A stretch of 64,000 bases of DNA from Comamonas piscis (GTDB taxonomy: Bacteria; Pseudomonadota; Gammaproteobacteria; Burkholderiales; Burkholderiaceae_C). Positions within the stretch are counted from its first letter, which is position 1, and each line of letters begins with the position of its first letter. Location of the stretch: the NCBI RefSeq assembly GCF_014109725.1, contig NZ_CP058554.1, positions 1,364,001 through 1,428,000 on the forward strand, in the 5' to 3' direction. The notes beneath the pieces were generated by a model. It was not told the origin of the DNA. It was given only the letters and a program-made list of their open reading frames with translations, and did no database searches. The translations under genes were made by a program, and so were the position numbers. This document shows, one piece after another, positions 33,040 to 41,371 of the stretch.

Positions 33040-35559
33040 ATGAAAAAAATCAAGTTGGTCATGGTTGGCAACGGCATGGCCGGGGTGCGAGCGCTGGAAG
33101 AGCTGCTGGCGCTGGCGCCGGATCTGTACGAGATAACGGTGTTTGGCGCAGAGCCGCACCCCAACTACAACCGCATCCTGCTCTCGCCCGTGCTGGCGGG
33201 CGAGCAGACCTTGGAAGACATCGTCCTCAACGACTGGAGCTGGTACGAGACGCATGGCGTGCGCCTGCACACCGGCTGCACGGTGCATGCGGTAGACCGC
33301 GCCCGCCGCGTGGTGCATGCCCGCAATGCCCAGGGCGAGGCGGTGACGGCCGACTACGACCGGCTCATTCTGGCCACCGGCTCCAACCCCTTCATGCTGC
33401 CGATTGCCGGCAAGGAGCTGCAAGGCGTGCTGGCCTACCGCGATATTGCCGATACCCAGGCCATGATCGATGCCGCTACCCGCTGGCGCCATGCGGTGGT
33501 GATTGGCGGCGGCCTGCTGGGGCTGGAGGCGGCCAATGGCCTGATGAAGCGTGGCATGCAGGTGTCGGTGGTGCATGCGGGTGAGTGGCTGATGGACCGG
33601 CAGTTGGATGGCCAGGCCGCCCAGCTGCTGAAGAAGTCGCTGATTGAGCGGGGCATGCAGTTCTTTATGCAGGCGCAGACGCAGGAGCTGCTGGGCAATG
33701 CCGAGGGCCGGGTGCGCGCGCTGCGCTTTGCCGATGGCCGCGAGATCGAGGCCGACCTGGTGGTGATGGCCGTGGGCATCCGCCCCAACACGGCGCTGGC
33801 CGAGGCCATGCACCTGCATGTGAACCGGGGCATTGTGGTGAGCGACACCTTGCAGACGGTGACCGACCCGCGCATCTATGCGGTGGGCGAGTGCGCCGCG
33901 CACCGGGGCATTGCCTACGGCTTGGTGGCGCCGCTGTTTGAGCAGGGCAAGGTGCTGGCCAATCACCTGGCCGAGCTGGGCATTGGCCGCTACCAGGGCT
34001 CGCTCACCTCGACCAAGCTCAAGGTCACCGGCATTGATTTGTTCTCGGCCGGGGATTTCCAAGGCGGGGAGGGCACCGAGCAGATCGTGCTGAGCGATCC
34101 CTACTCGGGCGTCTACAAAAAGCTGGTGATCAAGGAAGACCGGCTGGTGGGCGCCTGCCTGTATGGCGACACCGTCGATGGCAGCTGGTACTTCAAGCTG
34201 CTGCGCGAAGGCCGCAGCGTGGCCGATATCCGCGACAAGCTGATGTTTGGCGAATCCAACCTGGGCGATGCAGGCCACCAGGGCCAGAACAAGGCCGCCG
34301 CACTGGCCGATGCCGATGAGGTTTGCGGCTGCAATGGCGTCAGCAAGGGCGCCATCTGCAAGGCCATCAAGGACAAGGGCCTGTTCACCCTGGATGACGT
34401 GCGCAAGCACACCAAGGCCAGTGCCAGCTGCGGCTCCTGCACCGGCCTGGTCGAGCAGATCATCATGTTCACCGTCGGCGGTGATTATTCGGCATCGCCC
34501 AAGACCAAGCCCATGTGCGGCTGCAGCGACCACGGCCACCAGGCAGTGCGCGATGCCATCCGCCAGCACCGGCTGCTGACGACGGACAGCGTCTTCCACT
34601 TTATGGAATGGCGCACGCCCAATGGCTGCGCCAGCTGCCGCCCGGCCATCAACTACTACCTGATCAGCACCTGGCCCAAGGAGGCGCGCGACGACCCGCA
34701 AAGCCGCTTTATCAACGAACGCAGCCATGCCAACATCCAAAAGGATGGCACCTACAGCGTGATCCCGCGCATGTGGGGCGGAGAGACCACGGCCTCCGAG
34801 CTGCGCCGCATTGCCGATGTGGTGGACAAGTACCAGATCCCCACCGTGAAGGTGACCGGCGGCCAGCGCATTGATTTGCTGGGCGTGAAAAAGGAAGACC
34901 TGCAGGGCGTGTGGAACGACATAGGCATGCCCTGCGGCCATGCCTATGCCAAGGCGCTGCGCACCGTCAAAACCTGTGTGGGCAGCGAATGGTGCCGCAT
35001 GGGGACGCAGGACAGCACGCAGATGGGCAAGGACCTGGAGCGCGCGATGTGGCGCATGTATGCCCCCCACAAGGTGAAGTTCGCCGTCAGCGGCTGCCCG
35101 CGCAACTGCGCCGAATCGGGCATCAAGGACGTGGGCATCATCGGCGTGGATTCCGGCTGGGAGATGTATATCGGCGGCAATGGCGGCATCAAGACCGAGG
35201 TGGCGCACTTTCTGACCAAGCTCAAGACCGCCGAGGAAGTACTGGAGTACACCGGCGCCTTTATGCAGCTGTACCGGCTGGAAGGCTGGTACCTGGAGCG
35301 CACCGTGCACTACCTGAACCGGGTGGGGCTCGACTATGTCAAGCGCCGCATTCTGGACGACGCCGCCGGCCGCCAGGCGCTGTGGGCCGAGCTGCAGCAG
35401 GCTTTGGAGGGCGAGCCCGACCCCTGGTTCGAGACCGACAAGGCGGCCGTTGATCTGCGCCAGTTCCAGCCGCTGCCGGTGCTGCCCGCGCTGCAGGCTG
35501 CGCCTGTGTTGACGGCCCTTTCCGCCCCCGTACCCGCCACCACCACCGCCGGCGCATGA
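33040..35559 (+). CDS. nirB: Assimilatory nitrite reductase (NADH), large subunit NirB
   Basis: An 839-aa protein reducing nitrite to ammonium in the cytosol. Order of domains: FAD/NAD(P)H reductase (KLVMVGNGMAGVRALEEL at the start, VVIGGGLLGLEAANGL near 150), BFD-like [2Fe-2S] region with CGCNGVSKGAICKAI and CGSCTGL (about 427-475), then sirohaem/[4Fe-4S] domain with CVGSEWC ... GCPRNCAESGIKD (about 646-695). ATG 33040 lies 22 bases after the leader terminator. NirD follows at once. Expression should need nitrogen limitation (sigma-54) and nitrate/nitrite (NasR-like). Confidence 0.96.
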   Translation: MKKIKLVMVGNGMAGVRALEELLALAPDLYEITVFGAEPHPNYNRILLSPVLAGEQTLEDIVLNDWSWYETHGVRLHTGCTVHAVDRARRVVHARNAQGEAVTADYDRLILATGSNPFMLPIAGKELQGVLAYRDIADTQAMIDAATRWRHAVVIGGGLLGLEAANGLMKRGMQVSVVHAGEWLMDRQLDGQAAQLLKKSLIERGMQFFMQAQTQELLGNAEGRVRALRFADGREIEADLVVMAVGIRPNTALAEAMHLHVNRGIVVSDTLQTVTDPRIYAVGECAAHRGIAYGLVAPLFEQGKVLANHLAELGIGRYQGSLTSTKLKVTGIDLFSAGDFQGGEGTEQIVLSDPYSGVYKKLVIKEDRLVGACLYGDTVDGSWYFKLLREGRSVADIRDKLMFGESNLGDAGHQGQNKAAALADADEVCGCNGVSKGAICKAIKDKGLFTLDDVRKHTKASASCGSCTGLVEQIIMFTVGGDYSASPKTKPMCGCSDHGHQAVRDAIRQHRLLTTDSVFHFMEWRTPNGCASCRPAINYYLISTWPKEARDDPQSRFINERSHANIQKDGTYSVIPRMWGGETTASELRRIADVVDKYQIPTVKVTGGQRIDLLGVKKEDLQGVWNDIGMPCGHAYAKALRTVKTCVGSEWCRMGTQDSTQMGKDLERAMWRMYAPHKVKFAVSGCPRNCAESGIKDVGIIGVDSGWEMYIGGNGGIKTEVAHFLTKLKTAEEVLEYTGAFMQLYRLEGWYLERTVHYLNRVGLDYVKRRILDDAAGRQALWAELQQALEGEPDPWFETDKAAVDLRQFQPLPVLPALQAAPVLTALSAPVPATTTAGA

Positions 35560-35582
35560 TGCCGCGCCGCCAGGAGACCGAC

Positions 35583-36011
35583 ATGAATGAATGGATCACC
35601 ATCTGCGCCATCGATGAGATTCCGGTGCTGGGCGCCCGCCGTGTGGCCCGCGCCCAAGGCCTGGATGTGGCAGTGTTCCGCACCGCCAGCGGCGAGGTGT
35701 TTGCGCTGCTCGATCGCTGCCCGCACAAGGGTGGGCCCTTGTCGCAAGGCCTGGTGTTTGGCAGCAGCGTGGCCTGCCCCTTGCACAACTGGACGATTGC
35801 GCTGGCCACTGGCCAGGCCGCTGCCCCTGATGAGGGCTGCACCCCGCGCTTTGCGGTGCGGCTGGAGGGCAGCGCGGTGCAGCTGCGCGCCGATGAGCTG
35901 GCCCAGCATGCGCTGGAGCATACCCGGCCGCTGGCGGGGCCGGTAGGCCTGGGGCGCTGCGGTTCGGCTGCCGCCAGCTGTAGTTCGTCGCCATCCACCG
36001 TGGCCGCCTGA
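35583..36011 (+). CDS. nirD: Nitrite reductase small subunit NirD
   Basis: A 142-aa Rieske-like subunit. The start is ATG 35583 with AGGAG six bases upstream; the in-frame ATG at 35556 overlaps the nirB stop but lacks a ribosome site. It has CPHKGGPLSQGLVFGSSVACPLHNW, which keeps both Cys-x-His pairs of a Rieske cluster; many NirD proteins have lost them. A Ser/Ala-rich tail ends the protein. It is required with NirB for nitrite reduction. Confidence 0.93.
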   Translation: MNEWITICAIDEIPVLGARRVARAQGLDVAVFRTASGEVFALLDRCPHKGGPLSQGLVFGSSVACPLHNWTIALATGQAAAPDEGCTPRFAVRLEGSAVQLRADELAQHALEHTRPLAGPVGLGRCGSAAASCSSSPSTVAA

Positions 36012-36036
36012 TTTCGCCCACCGGACGGAGCCGCCC

Positions 36037-38898
36037 ATGCAAGAGACCCGATCCACCTGTCCCTATTGCGGCGTGGGCTGCGGCGTGATCATCAGCAGCG
36101 ATGGCCAGCAGATCACCGCGGTGCGCGGCGACCCGGCGCACCCCGCCAACCAGGGCAAGCTCTGCACCAAGGGCAGCAGCCTGCACCTGACGGCAGCGCC
36201 GGCGCTGGCGCGGCAAAGCCGCTTGCTGCAACCGATGCAGCGCCTGCAGCGTGGCGCCGCACCCGAAGCCCGCAGCTGGGACACGGCGCTGGACAGCCTG
36301 GCCAACCAGCTGCTGCAGATCCATGCCAACCATGGGCCCGATGCGCTGGGCTTTTACCTGAGCGGACAGCTGCTGACCGAGGACTACTATGTGTTCAACA
36401 AGCTGGTCAAAGGCTTGCTGGGCACCAACAACCTGGATACCAATTCGCGCCTGTGCATGAGCAGCGCAGTGGCGGGCTACAAGGCCACCTTGGGGGCCGA
36501 TGCGCCACCGGCCTGTTACGAAGATATTGACTTGGCCGGCTGCCTGTTCATCAGCGGCAGCAATATGGCCTGGGCGCACCCGATCCTGTTCCGCCGGGTG
36601 GAAGAGGCCAAGGCACGCCACCCTGAGCGCAAGATCATCGTTGTTGACCCGCGCCGCACCGAGACCGCCGAGCTGGCCGATCTGCACCTGGCCCTGCAGC
36701 CGGGCACGGATGTGATGCTCTGCCATGGTCTCTTGCACATCATGCTGGCCCAGGGCTGGGCCGACCCGGCCTTTATCGATGCGCACACCAGCGGCTTTGC
36801 GCAACTGCATGCGATCGTGCGCGAGGCGACGCCGGAGCGGGTGGCCCAGGTCTGCGGCCTGGCGCTGGCCGACCTGTACCTGGCGGCCCAATGGCTGGCC
36901 TGGGGCGGGGCCGATGCGCCGGGCACGAACAGCGAACGCCTGCCCACCCTCAGCCTGTACTGCCAGGGGCTCAACCAAAGCAGCAGCGGCACCGCCAACA
37001 ACGCGGCGCTGATCAACCTGCACCTCGCTACCGGCCAGATTGGCAAACCGGGCGCCGGCCCCTTGTCCTTGACCGGCCAGCCCAATGCGATGGGCGGGCG
37101 CGAGGTGGGTGGCCTGTCCAACCTGCTCAGCGCCCACCGCGACATGGCCAACCCACAGCACCGGGCCGAGGTGGCCCAGATGTGGGGCGTAGATACCGTG
37201 CCGGCGCTGCCGGGCAAGTCGGCGCTAGAGATGTTTGAGGCCGCAGCCGATGGCCAGATCAAGGCCTTGTGGATTGCCTGCACCAACCCCGCGCAGAGCA
37301 TGCCCGAGCAGGCTATGGTGCGCCGCGCGCTGGAGCGGGCCGAGCTGGTGGTGGTGCAGGAGGCCTTTGCCCAGACCGAGACGACGGCCTACGCCGATTG
37401 GCTGCTGCCCGCCACCACCTGGGGCGAGAAGCTGGGCACAGTGACCAACAGCGAGCGCCGCATATCGCGGGTGCGCGCAGCGGTGGCAGCGCCCGGCCAG
37501 GCCCGCCATGACTGGCAGATTGGCGTGCAACTGGCCCAGCGGCTGGAGCGCCATCTGCGGCCCGGCCGCCCCAGTCTGTTCACCTATGACACCGTGCAGG
37601 CCGAGCGCGGCTGCGAAGCCATCTGGGTGGAGCACCGCGACAGCACGCGCGGGCGCGACTTGGATATCACGGGCCTGAGCTGGGCGCTGCTGGAGGCGCA
37701 AGGCCCGCAGCAGTGGCCGCTGCCCAGCGGCGCCAGCCAAGGCCGCCAGCGCCTCTACAGCGATGGCCGGTTTGCCACCGACGACGGCCGCGCCCGTTTT
37801 GATGCCCAGGCCTGGAAACCGGTGGCTGTGCCGCGCGATGCGCACTACCCCTTCAGCCTGAACACCAGCCGCCTGCGCGACCAGTGGCATGGCATGAGCC
37901 GCACCGGCCAGCTGGGCCGTCTGTTTGCCCAGGCCAGCGAGCCCAGCCTGCAGGCCCACCCGCAGGACATGCAGCAGCTGCAGTTGCAAGACGGCGACCT
38001 GGTGCAACTGCGCAGCCGCTACGGCAGCCTGGTGCTGCCAGTGCAGGCCGATGCCGGCCTGCAGCCCGCGCAGCTGAACCTGCCGATGCACTGGGGCAGC
38101 ATGCACCTGAGTGGCAGCACGGTAGACGGCCAGCGTCTGACGGGTGTGAACGCGCTGACCACACCGGAGCGCTGCCCGCGCTCCAAACAGCCCGAGCTGA
38201 AGCATGTGGCGGTGCAGCTGGAAAAAGCCAGCCTGCCCTGGCAGTGCCTGGGCATGGCCTGGCTGGATGACCGCCAGGTGCTGGCCACGCGCCAGGCGCT
38301 GGCCGCGTTGATGGGCGAGTTTGACTTTGCCAGCAGCGTGCTGTTTGGCCGGGCCGTGCCGCTGGATGGCGCTGCCGGCCAGGGCCGCAATGGCGTGCAG
38401 TTCCGCGCTGCCGCACGCCAGGCGCCGCCGGCGGCCCTGCTGGCGCGTTTGCAGCAGCTGCTGCAGCTCGATGGCTCGCAGACCCTGCGCTATGCCGATG
38501 CGCAGCGCCAGTGCAGCCGCGCCATGGCCATGAGCGAGCAAGCGGGCGAACCGGTGCTGCAGGCCTTCTTGCTCTGCGGCGATACCAGTGCCGGCCAGTG
38601 GCTGGCGCCGGTGCTGCGCGATGAGCAATCGACGCGCAGCTTTGGCCGCCTGCTGCTGTCCTCGGGCAGCCAAGCGCCTGCTGCGTTGCCGACCCGTGCG
38701 CGCCAGGTCTGCGCCTGCATGAATGTGGACGAGGCCGCCATTGGCGAGGCCCTGGCCCGCATCGACGGCGCGCCGGAGCAGCGCCTGGTAGAGCTCAAAA
38801 ATACCTTGGGCTGCGGCACGCGCTGCGGCTCCTGCATTCCCCAACTCAAGCAGCTGGTGCAGCGCGTGGCTCCGGCCGCGCTGGCCCCTTCTGCCTGA
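36037..38898 (+). CDS. nasA: Assimilatory nitrate reductase catalytic subunit (NasA)
   Basis: A 953-aa molybdoenzyme. Cys8, Cys11, Cys15 and Cys43 bind an N-terminal [4Fe-4S] cluster. Mo-bis-MGD landmarks follow: SRLCMSSAVAGYKATLG, FISGSNMAWAHPILFRRV, and VVDPRRTETAELADLHL. LNTSRLRDQWHGMSRTGQLGRLF marks the C-terminal cofactor-binding domain. Residues about 890-940 add a BFD-like [2Fe-2S] domain (VCACMNVDEAAIGEAL ... CGTRCGSCIPQL), as in Klebsiella-type NasA. It reduces nitrate to nitrite for NirBD. A separate electron-donor gene (NasC) is not present in the window. Confidence 0.95.
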   Translation: MQETRSTCPYCGVGCGVIISSDGQQITAVRGDPAHPANQGKLCTKGSSLHLTAAPALARQSRLLQPMQRLQRGAAPEARSWDTALDSLANQLLQIHANHGPDALGFYLSGQLLTEDYYVFNKLVKGLLGTNNLDTNSRLCMSSAVAGYKATLGADAPPACYEDIDLAGCLFISGSNMAWAHPILFRRVEEAKARHPERKIIVVDPRRTETAELADLHLALQPGTDVMLCHGLLHIMLAQGWADPAFIDAHTSGFAQLHAIVREATPERVAQVCGLALADLYLAAQWLAWGGADAPGTNSERLPTLSLYCQGLNQSSSGTANNAALINLHLATGQIGKPGAGPLSLTGQPNAMGGREVGGLSNLLSAHRDMANPQHRAEVAQMWGVDTVPALPGKSALEMFEAAADGQIKALWIACTNPAQSMPEQAMVRRALERAELVVVQEAFAQTETTAYADWLLPATTWGEKLGTVTNSERRISRVRAAVAAPGQARHDWQIGVQLAQRLERHLRPGRPSLFTYDTVQAERGCEAIWVEHRDSTRGRDLDITGLSWALLEAQGPQQWPLPSGASQGRQRLYSDGRFATDDGRARFDAQAWKPVAVPRDAHYPFSLNTSRLRDQWHGMSRTGQLGRLFAQASEPSLQAHPQDMQQLQLQDGDLVQLRSRYGSLVLPVQADAGLQPAQLNLPMHWGSMHLSGSTVDGQRLTGVNALTTPERCPRSKQPELKHVAVQLEKASLPWQCLGMAWLDDRQVLATRQALAALMGEFDFASSVLFGRAVPLDGAAGQGRNGVQFRAAARQAPPAALLARLQQLLQLDGSQTLRYADAQRQCSRAMAMSEQAGEPVLQAFLLCGDTSAGQWLAPVLRDEQSTRSFGRLLLSSGSQAPAALPTRARQVCACMNVDEAAIGEALARIDGAPEQRLVELKNTLGCGTRCGSCIPQLKQLVQRVAPAALAPSA

Positions 38899-38918
38899 TG
38901 CTTTTGAAAGGTCTTGCC

Positions 38919-39725
38919 ATGCATGCCATTGCCACCACCCCTCTCGCCGCTGGCCGCTGTTACCTGGTGGGAGCCGGCCCTGGCGACCCCGAGCTGCTGA
39001 CCCTGCGTGCCTGGCGCGCCATCCAGGCCGCGACCCTGCTGCTGGTAGACGACCTGGTCTCCGCCGACATCGTGGCACTGGCCCCTGCTGCCACCCGCAC
39101 CATCTATGTCGGCAAGCGCGGCAGCCGGGCCAGCACCTCGCAGGCCTTTATCGAAAAGCTGATGGTGATGGCCGCCCGCCAAGGCGAGACGGTGGTCCGC
39201 CTCAAAGGCGGCGACCCCTTTATCTTTGGCCGGGGCGGCGAGGAGGTCGCCCACCTGCAGGCCCAGGGCGTGCAGGTGGAGGTGATCAACGGCATCACCT
39301 CGGGCCTGGCCGCCGCCACCAGCCTGGGCGTGCCGCTGACCCACCGCGACTACGCCCATGGCGTTGTCTTTGTGACCGGCCATGCCAAGCCGGGTGGGGC
39401 GCCTCTGGATTGGTGCCAGTTGGGGGCGACGGCGGAGGCGATGTCGCTCAGCTTGGTGGTGTACATGGGGGTGGGGGCGGCGCCTTTGATTGAGGCTGGT
39501 TTGTTGGCCGGTGGGCTGGCGCCGGATACGCCGGTGGCCTTGGTGCAGAACGCTAGTTTGTCTTCTCAGCGGTCGGTGTTGACCTCTTTGTCTTGTTTGG
39601 TTGCGTGTTTGCAGGGGAGTGGGTTGGGGAGTCCTTGCATGATGGTCATTGGCAAGGTGGCTGGGTTGGCGGATGCCAGCTTGTTGTGGCAAGGGCTTGT
39701 TGAGCCGCTTGAGCGGCAGGCTTGA
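38919..39725 (+). CDS. cobA: Uroporphyrinogen-III C-methyltransferase (sirohaem synthesis)
   Basis: A 268-aa SUMT. The start at 38919 is preferred because GAAAGG stands seven bases upstream; ATG 38898 overlaps the nasA stop and would add seven residues. Landmarks: CYLVGAGPGDPELLTLRAWRAI, VRLKGGDPFIFGRGGEE, and GITSGLAAATSLGVPLTHRDYAHGVVFVTGHAKP. It methylates uroporphyrinogen III to precorrin-2, the sirohaem precursor NirB needs; the oxidase/ferrochelatase step is not encoded here. From about 39400 the codon use shifts to G- and T-rich codons up to the repeat block beginning 25 bases after the stop. Confidence 0.94.
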   Translation: MHAIATTPLAAGRCYLVGAGPGDPELLTLRAWRAIQAATLLLVDDLVSADIVALAPAATRTIYVGKRGSRASTSQAFIEKLMVMAARQGETVVRLKGGDPFIFGRGGEEVAHLQAQGVQVEVINGITSGLAAATSLGVPLTHRDYAHGVVFVTGHAKPGGAPLDWCQLGATAEAMSLSLVVYMGVGAAPLIEAGLLAGGLAPDTPVALVQNASLSSQRSVLTSLSCLVACLQGSGLGSPCMMVIGKVAGLADASLLWQGLVEPLERQA

Positions 39726-39750
39726 TGGGTTTGCTTCTTTATTGGCACTG

Positions 39751-39900
39751 TTTACTACTGGCGTAGGGCTGCTGGCCGGGTCTCGCTCCGGCGGGCGAGG
39801 TACTTTTCTTGCGCGGCCAAGAAAAGTACCCAAAAGAAGGCCGCCCCTGCTGCTTGCGACCCTTCGCGTTGCGAAGGGCAACCTGTGTCGTGGCGTTTGC
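39751..39900 (+). repeat. Dispersed repeat copy R1
   Basis: First of three related copies. It contains a perfect palindrome with arms GGTACTTTTCTTG (39799-39811) and CAAGAAAAGTACC (39818-39830), preceded by the GGCCGGGTCTCG...CGGGCGAGG segment and followed by GGCCGCCCCTGCTGCTTGCG and CTTCGCGTTGCGAAG. Copies of such palindromes are widespread between genes in Comamonadaceae. Confidence 0.8.
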
Positions 39901-39997
39901 AAAAGGGGGGATTCGGGATAGCTTCTTTGGGTGTTTTAGGGCTAGGCCTTTGGCGTGGGACTCGTTGGCTGGCTGTTTTGCTTTTTTATTGGTTTTG

Positions 39998-40250
39998 CTT
40001 ACTACTGCGTAGGGCAGCTGGCCGGGTCTCGCCCCGGCGGGCGAGGTACTTTTCTTGCGCAGCCAAGAAAAGTACCCAAAAGAAGGCCGCCCCTGCTGCT
40101 TGCGACCCTTCGCGTTGCGAAGGGCAACCTGTGTCGTGGCGTTTGCGGGGTGTGCCGCGAAACTCACTACGCGCCAAGGCGCTCCGTTCGGACAGACGCG
40201 GCAAGCTAGTTGACGATGCACTGGCACTCTGCGGTGCCAGTGCCACCCCG
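39998..40250 (+). repeat. Dispersed repeat copy R2 (longer form)
   Basis: Direct copy of R1 with the palindrome at 40045-40057 / 40064-40076, extended to the right by a segment absent from R1. The extension ends in a perfect hairpin: CACTGGCAC (40219-40227) / GTGCCAGTG (40234-40242), loop TCTGCG. Confidence 0.8.
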
Positions 40251-40296
40251 CAAACACCACGCCCCAGGCGCATGCAAAAGGGGGTGTTCAAAAATC

Positions 40297-40373
40297 CCAA
40301 CAGCCAACAGCCAACAGCCAACAGCCAACAGCCAACAGCCAACAGCCAACAGCCAACAGCCAACAGCCAACAG
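40297..40373 (+). repeat. Heptanucleotide tandem repeat, 11 copies of CCAACAG
   Basis: Seventy-seven bases of uninterrupted CCAACAG units. Because seven is not a multiple of three, the tract is open in every forward frame and creates false frames (QQPTANS-type peptides). Such tracts mutate readily by slippage. No gene start or promoter is clearly placed over it. Confidence 0.92.
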
Positions 40374-40380
40374 CCTTCGG

Positions 40381-40427
40381 GCCATCGCTGCGCTCGGCCG
40401 GTTTTGGGTGCCGAGCGCAGCGATGGC
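40381..40427. repeat. Perfect 18-bp hairpin next to the heptamer tract
   Basis: GCCATCGCTGCGCTCGGC (40381-40398) and its exact complement at 40410-40427, with an 11-base loop. There is no T-run after it, so it is not a typical terminator. It sits at the centre of the large inverted repeat formed by R2 and R3. Confidence 0.85.
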
Positions 40428-40484
40428 ACACGTCTGCTCAGTTTCCCTTCTGAATGCGCCGAGGAGCACAGGGTATGGGCTGGG

Positions 40485-40735
40485 CAGTTGCACCGAAGAG
40501 TGCAACTGCATCGTGAACTGACTCACCGCGTCTGTCCGAACGAAGCGCCTGTGGCGCGCAGTGAGTTTCGCGGTGCAGCCCATACCCGAGCACCACAGGT
40601 TGCCCGCAGCGAAGCGAAGGGACGCAGTCAGCAGGGCGACCTTCTTTTGGGTACTTTTCTTGGTCGCCAAGAAAAGTACCTCGCCCGCCGGGGCGAGACC
40701 CGGCCAGCAGCCCTACGCAGTAGTAAAAAGCGCCT
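40485..40735 (-). repeat. Dispersed repeat copy R3, inverted relative to R2
   Basis: Read on the minus strand it follows R2 almost segment by segment: CTACGCAGTAGTAA outer end, GGGCGAGG, palindrome arms at 40650-40663 / 40667-40680, the CCGTCTGTCCGAAC-like segment, and the terminal hairpin CAGTTGCAC (40485-40493) / GTGCAACTG (40500-40508). Sequence differences from R2 within the hairpin are compensated on the other arm. Confidence 0.8.
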
Positions 40736-40814
40736 ATTAATAGGCGCTGTTAACAGCCAGCAGAAAAGCGCAAATCAAGAAGCGCAGTTCAGCGCGGAGC
40801 AAAGCAGCTACCGG

Positions 40815-41303
40815 TCACTTGACCGGAATAACCGTAGAAGCAGGCACCGCCACCGCCGTCACACTGTTCTGCGGCGAGCCCTCAATCACCTTGTCGGAGT
40901 ACGTCATGTACACCAAAGTATTGCGCGCCGCATCCACCATGCGCACCACCCGCAAACGCTTGAACAGCAACGAGGTCCGCTCACTGAACACCTCTTCCTG
41001 CTGCTTCAAAGGTTTGTCGATACTGATCGGCCCCGCCTGCACACAGGCAATCGAGGCCTCCGAGCGGTCCTCGGCGAGGCCTAGCGCACCCTTGACGCCG
41101 CCCGTGCGGGCGCGCGAGACATAGCAGGTCACCCCCTTGACCAGCGGGTCGTCATAAGCCTCGACAACAATGTTGTGGTCGGGGCCGATGAACTTGAACA
41201 CCGTGTCCACCGAGCCGATGGTGTCCGGTTGGGCCCAGGCGGCGGTGGCGGCCAGGCAGCCTGCGGCGACGACGGCGCTACGCCAAAAAGAGGTGCGGTG
41301 CAT
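40815..41303 (-). CDS. creA: CreA-family periplasmic protein
   Basis: A 162-aa secreted protein. The start at 41303 gives a clean signal peptide (RTSFWRSAVVAAGCLAATAAWAQ); the upstream in-frame start would add 18 atypical residues. The mature part has the CreA pattern: IGSVDTVFKFIGPDHNIVVEAYDDPLVKGVTCYVSRARTGGVKGALGLAEDRSEASIACVQ, ending NTLVYMTYSDKVIEGSPQNSVTAVAV. CreA is a conserved protein of unknown function in proteobacteria. It ends beside the repeat block, downstream of cphA on the same strand and may be read with it. Confidence 0.92.
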   Translation of the reverse strand: MHRTSFWRSAVVAAGCLAATAAWAQPDTIGSVDTVFKFIGPDHNIVVEAYDDPLVKGVTCYVSRARTGGVKGALGLAEDRSEASIACVQAGPISIDKPLKQQEEVFSERTSLLFKRLRVVRMVDAARNTLVYMTYSDKVIEGSPQNSVTAVAVPASTVIPVK

Positions 41304-41371
41304 GGAGGGAATCCGAGAGAGAAGGGGAGGGCTGCACCGGCGCCAAGGCCGGTGCATGCGGGAGCAGAGGA

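Noticed and set aside
32974..35310. A 778-codon minus-strand frame antisense to nirB
   Set aside because: His/Gly/Leu-rich shadow translation; the plus strand encodes NirB with all cofactor motifs.
40210..40521. Open frames across the CCAACAG tract that encode QQPTANS repeats
   Set aside because: The tract is open in all forward frames because it has no stop codons; flanking parts lie in the dispersed repeats and no ribosome site is present.
39885..41084. A 399-aa plus-strand frame through the repeat block into creA
   Set aside because: It translates repeats and the antisense strand of creA; composition is unlike any protein and the GTG start lies within R1.
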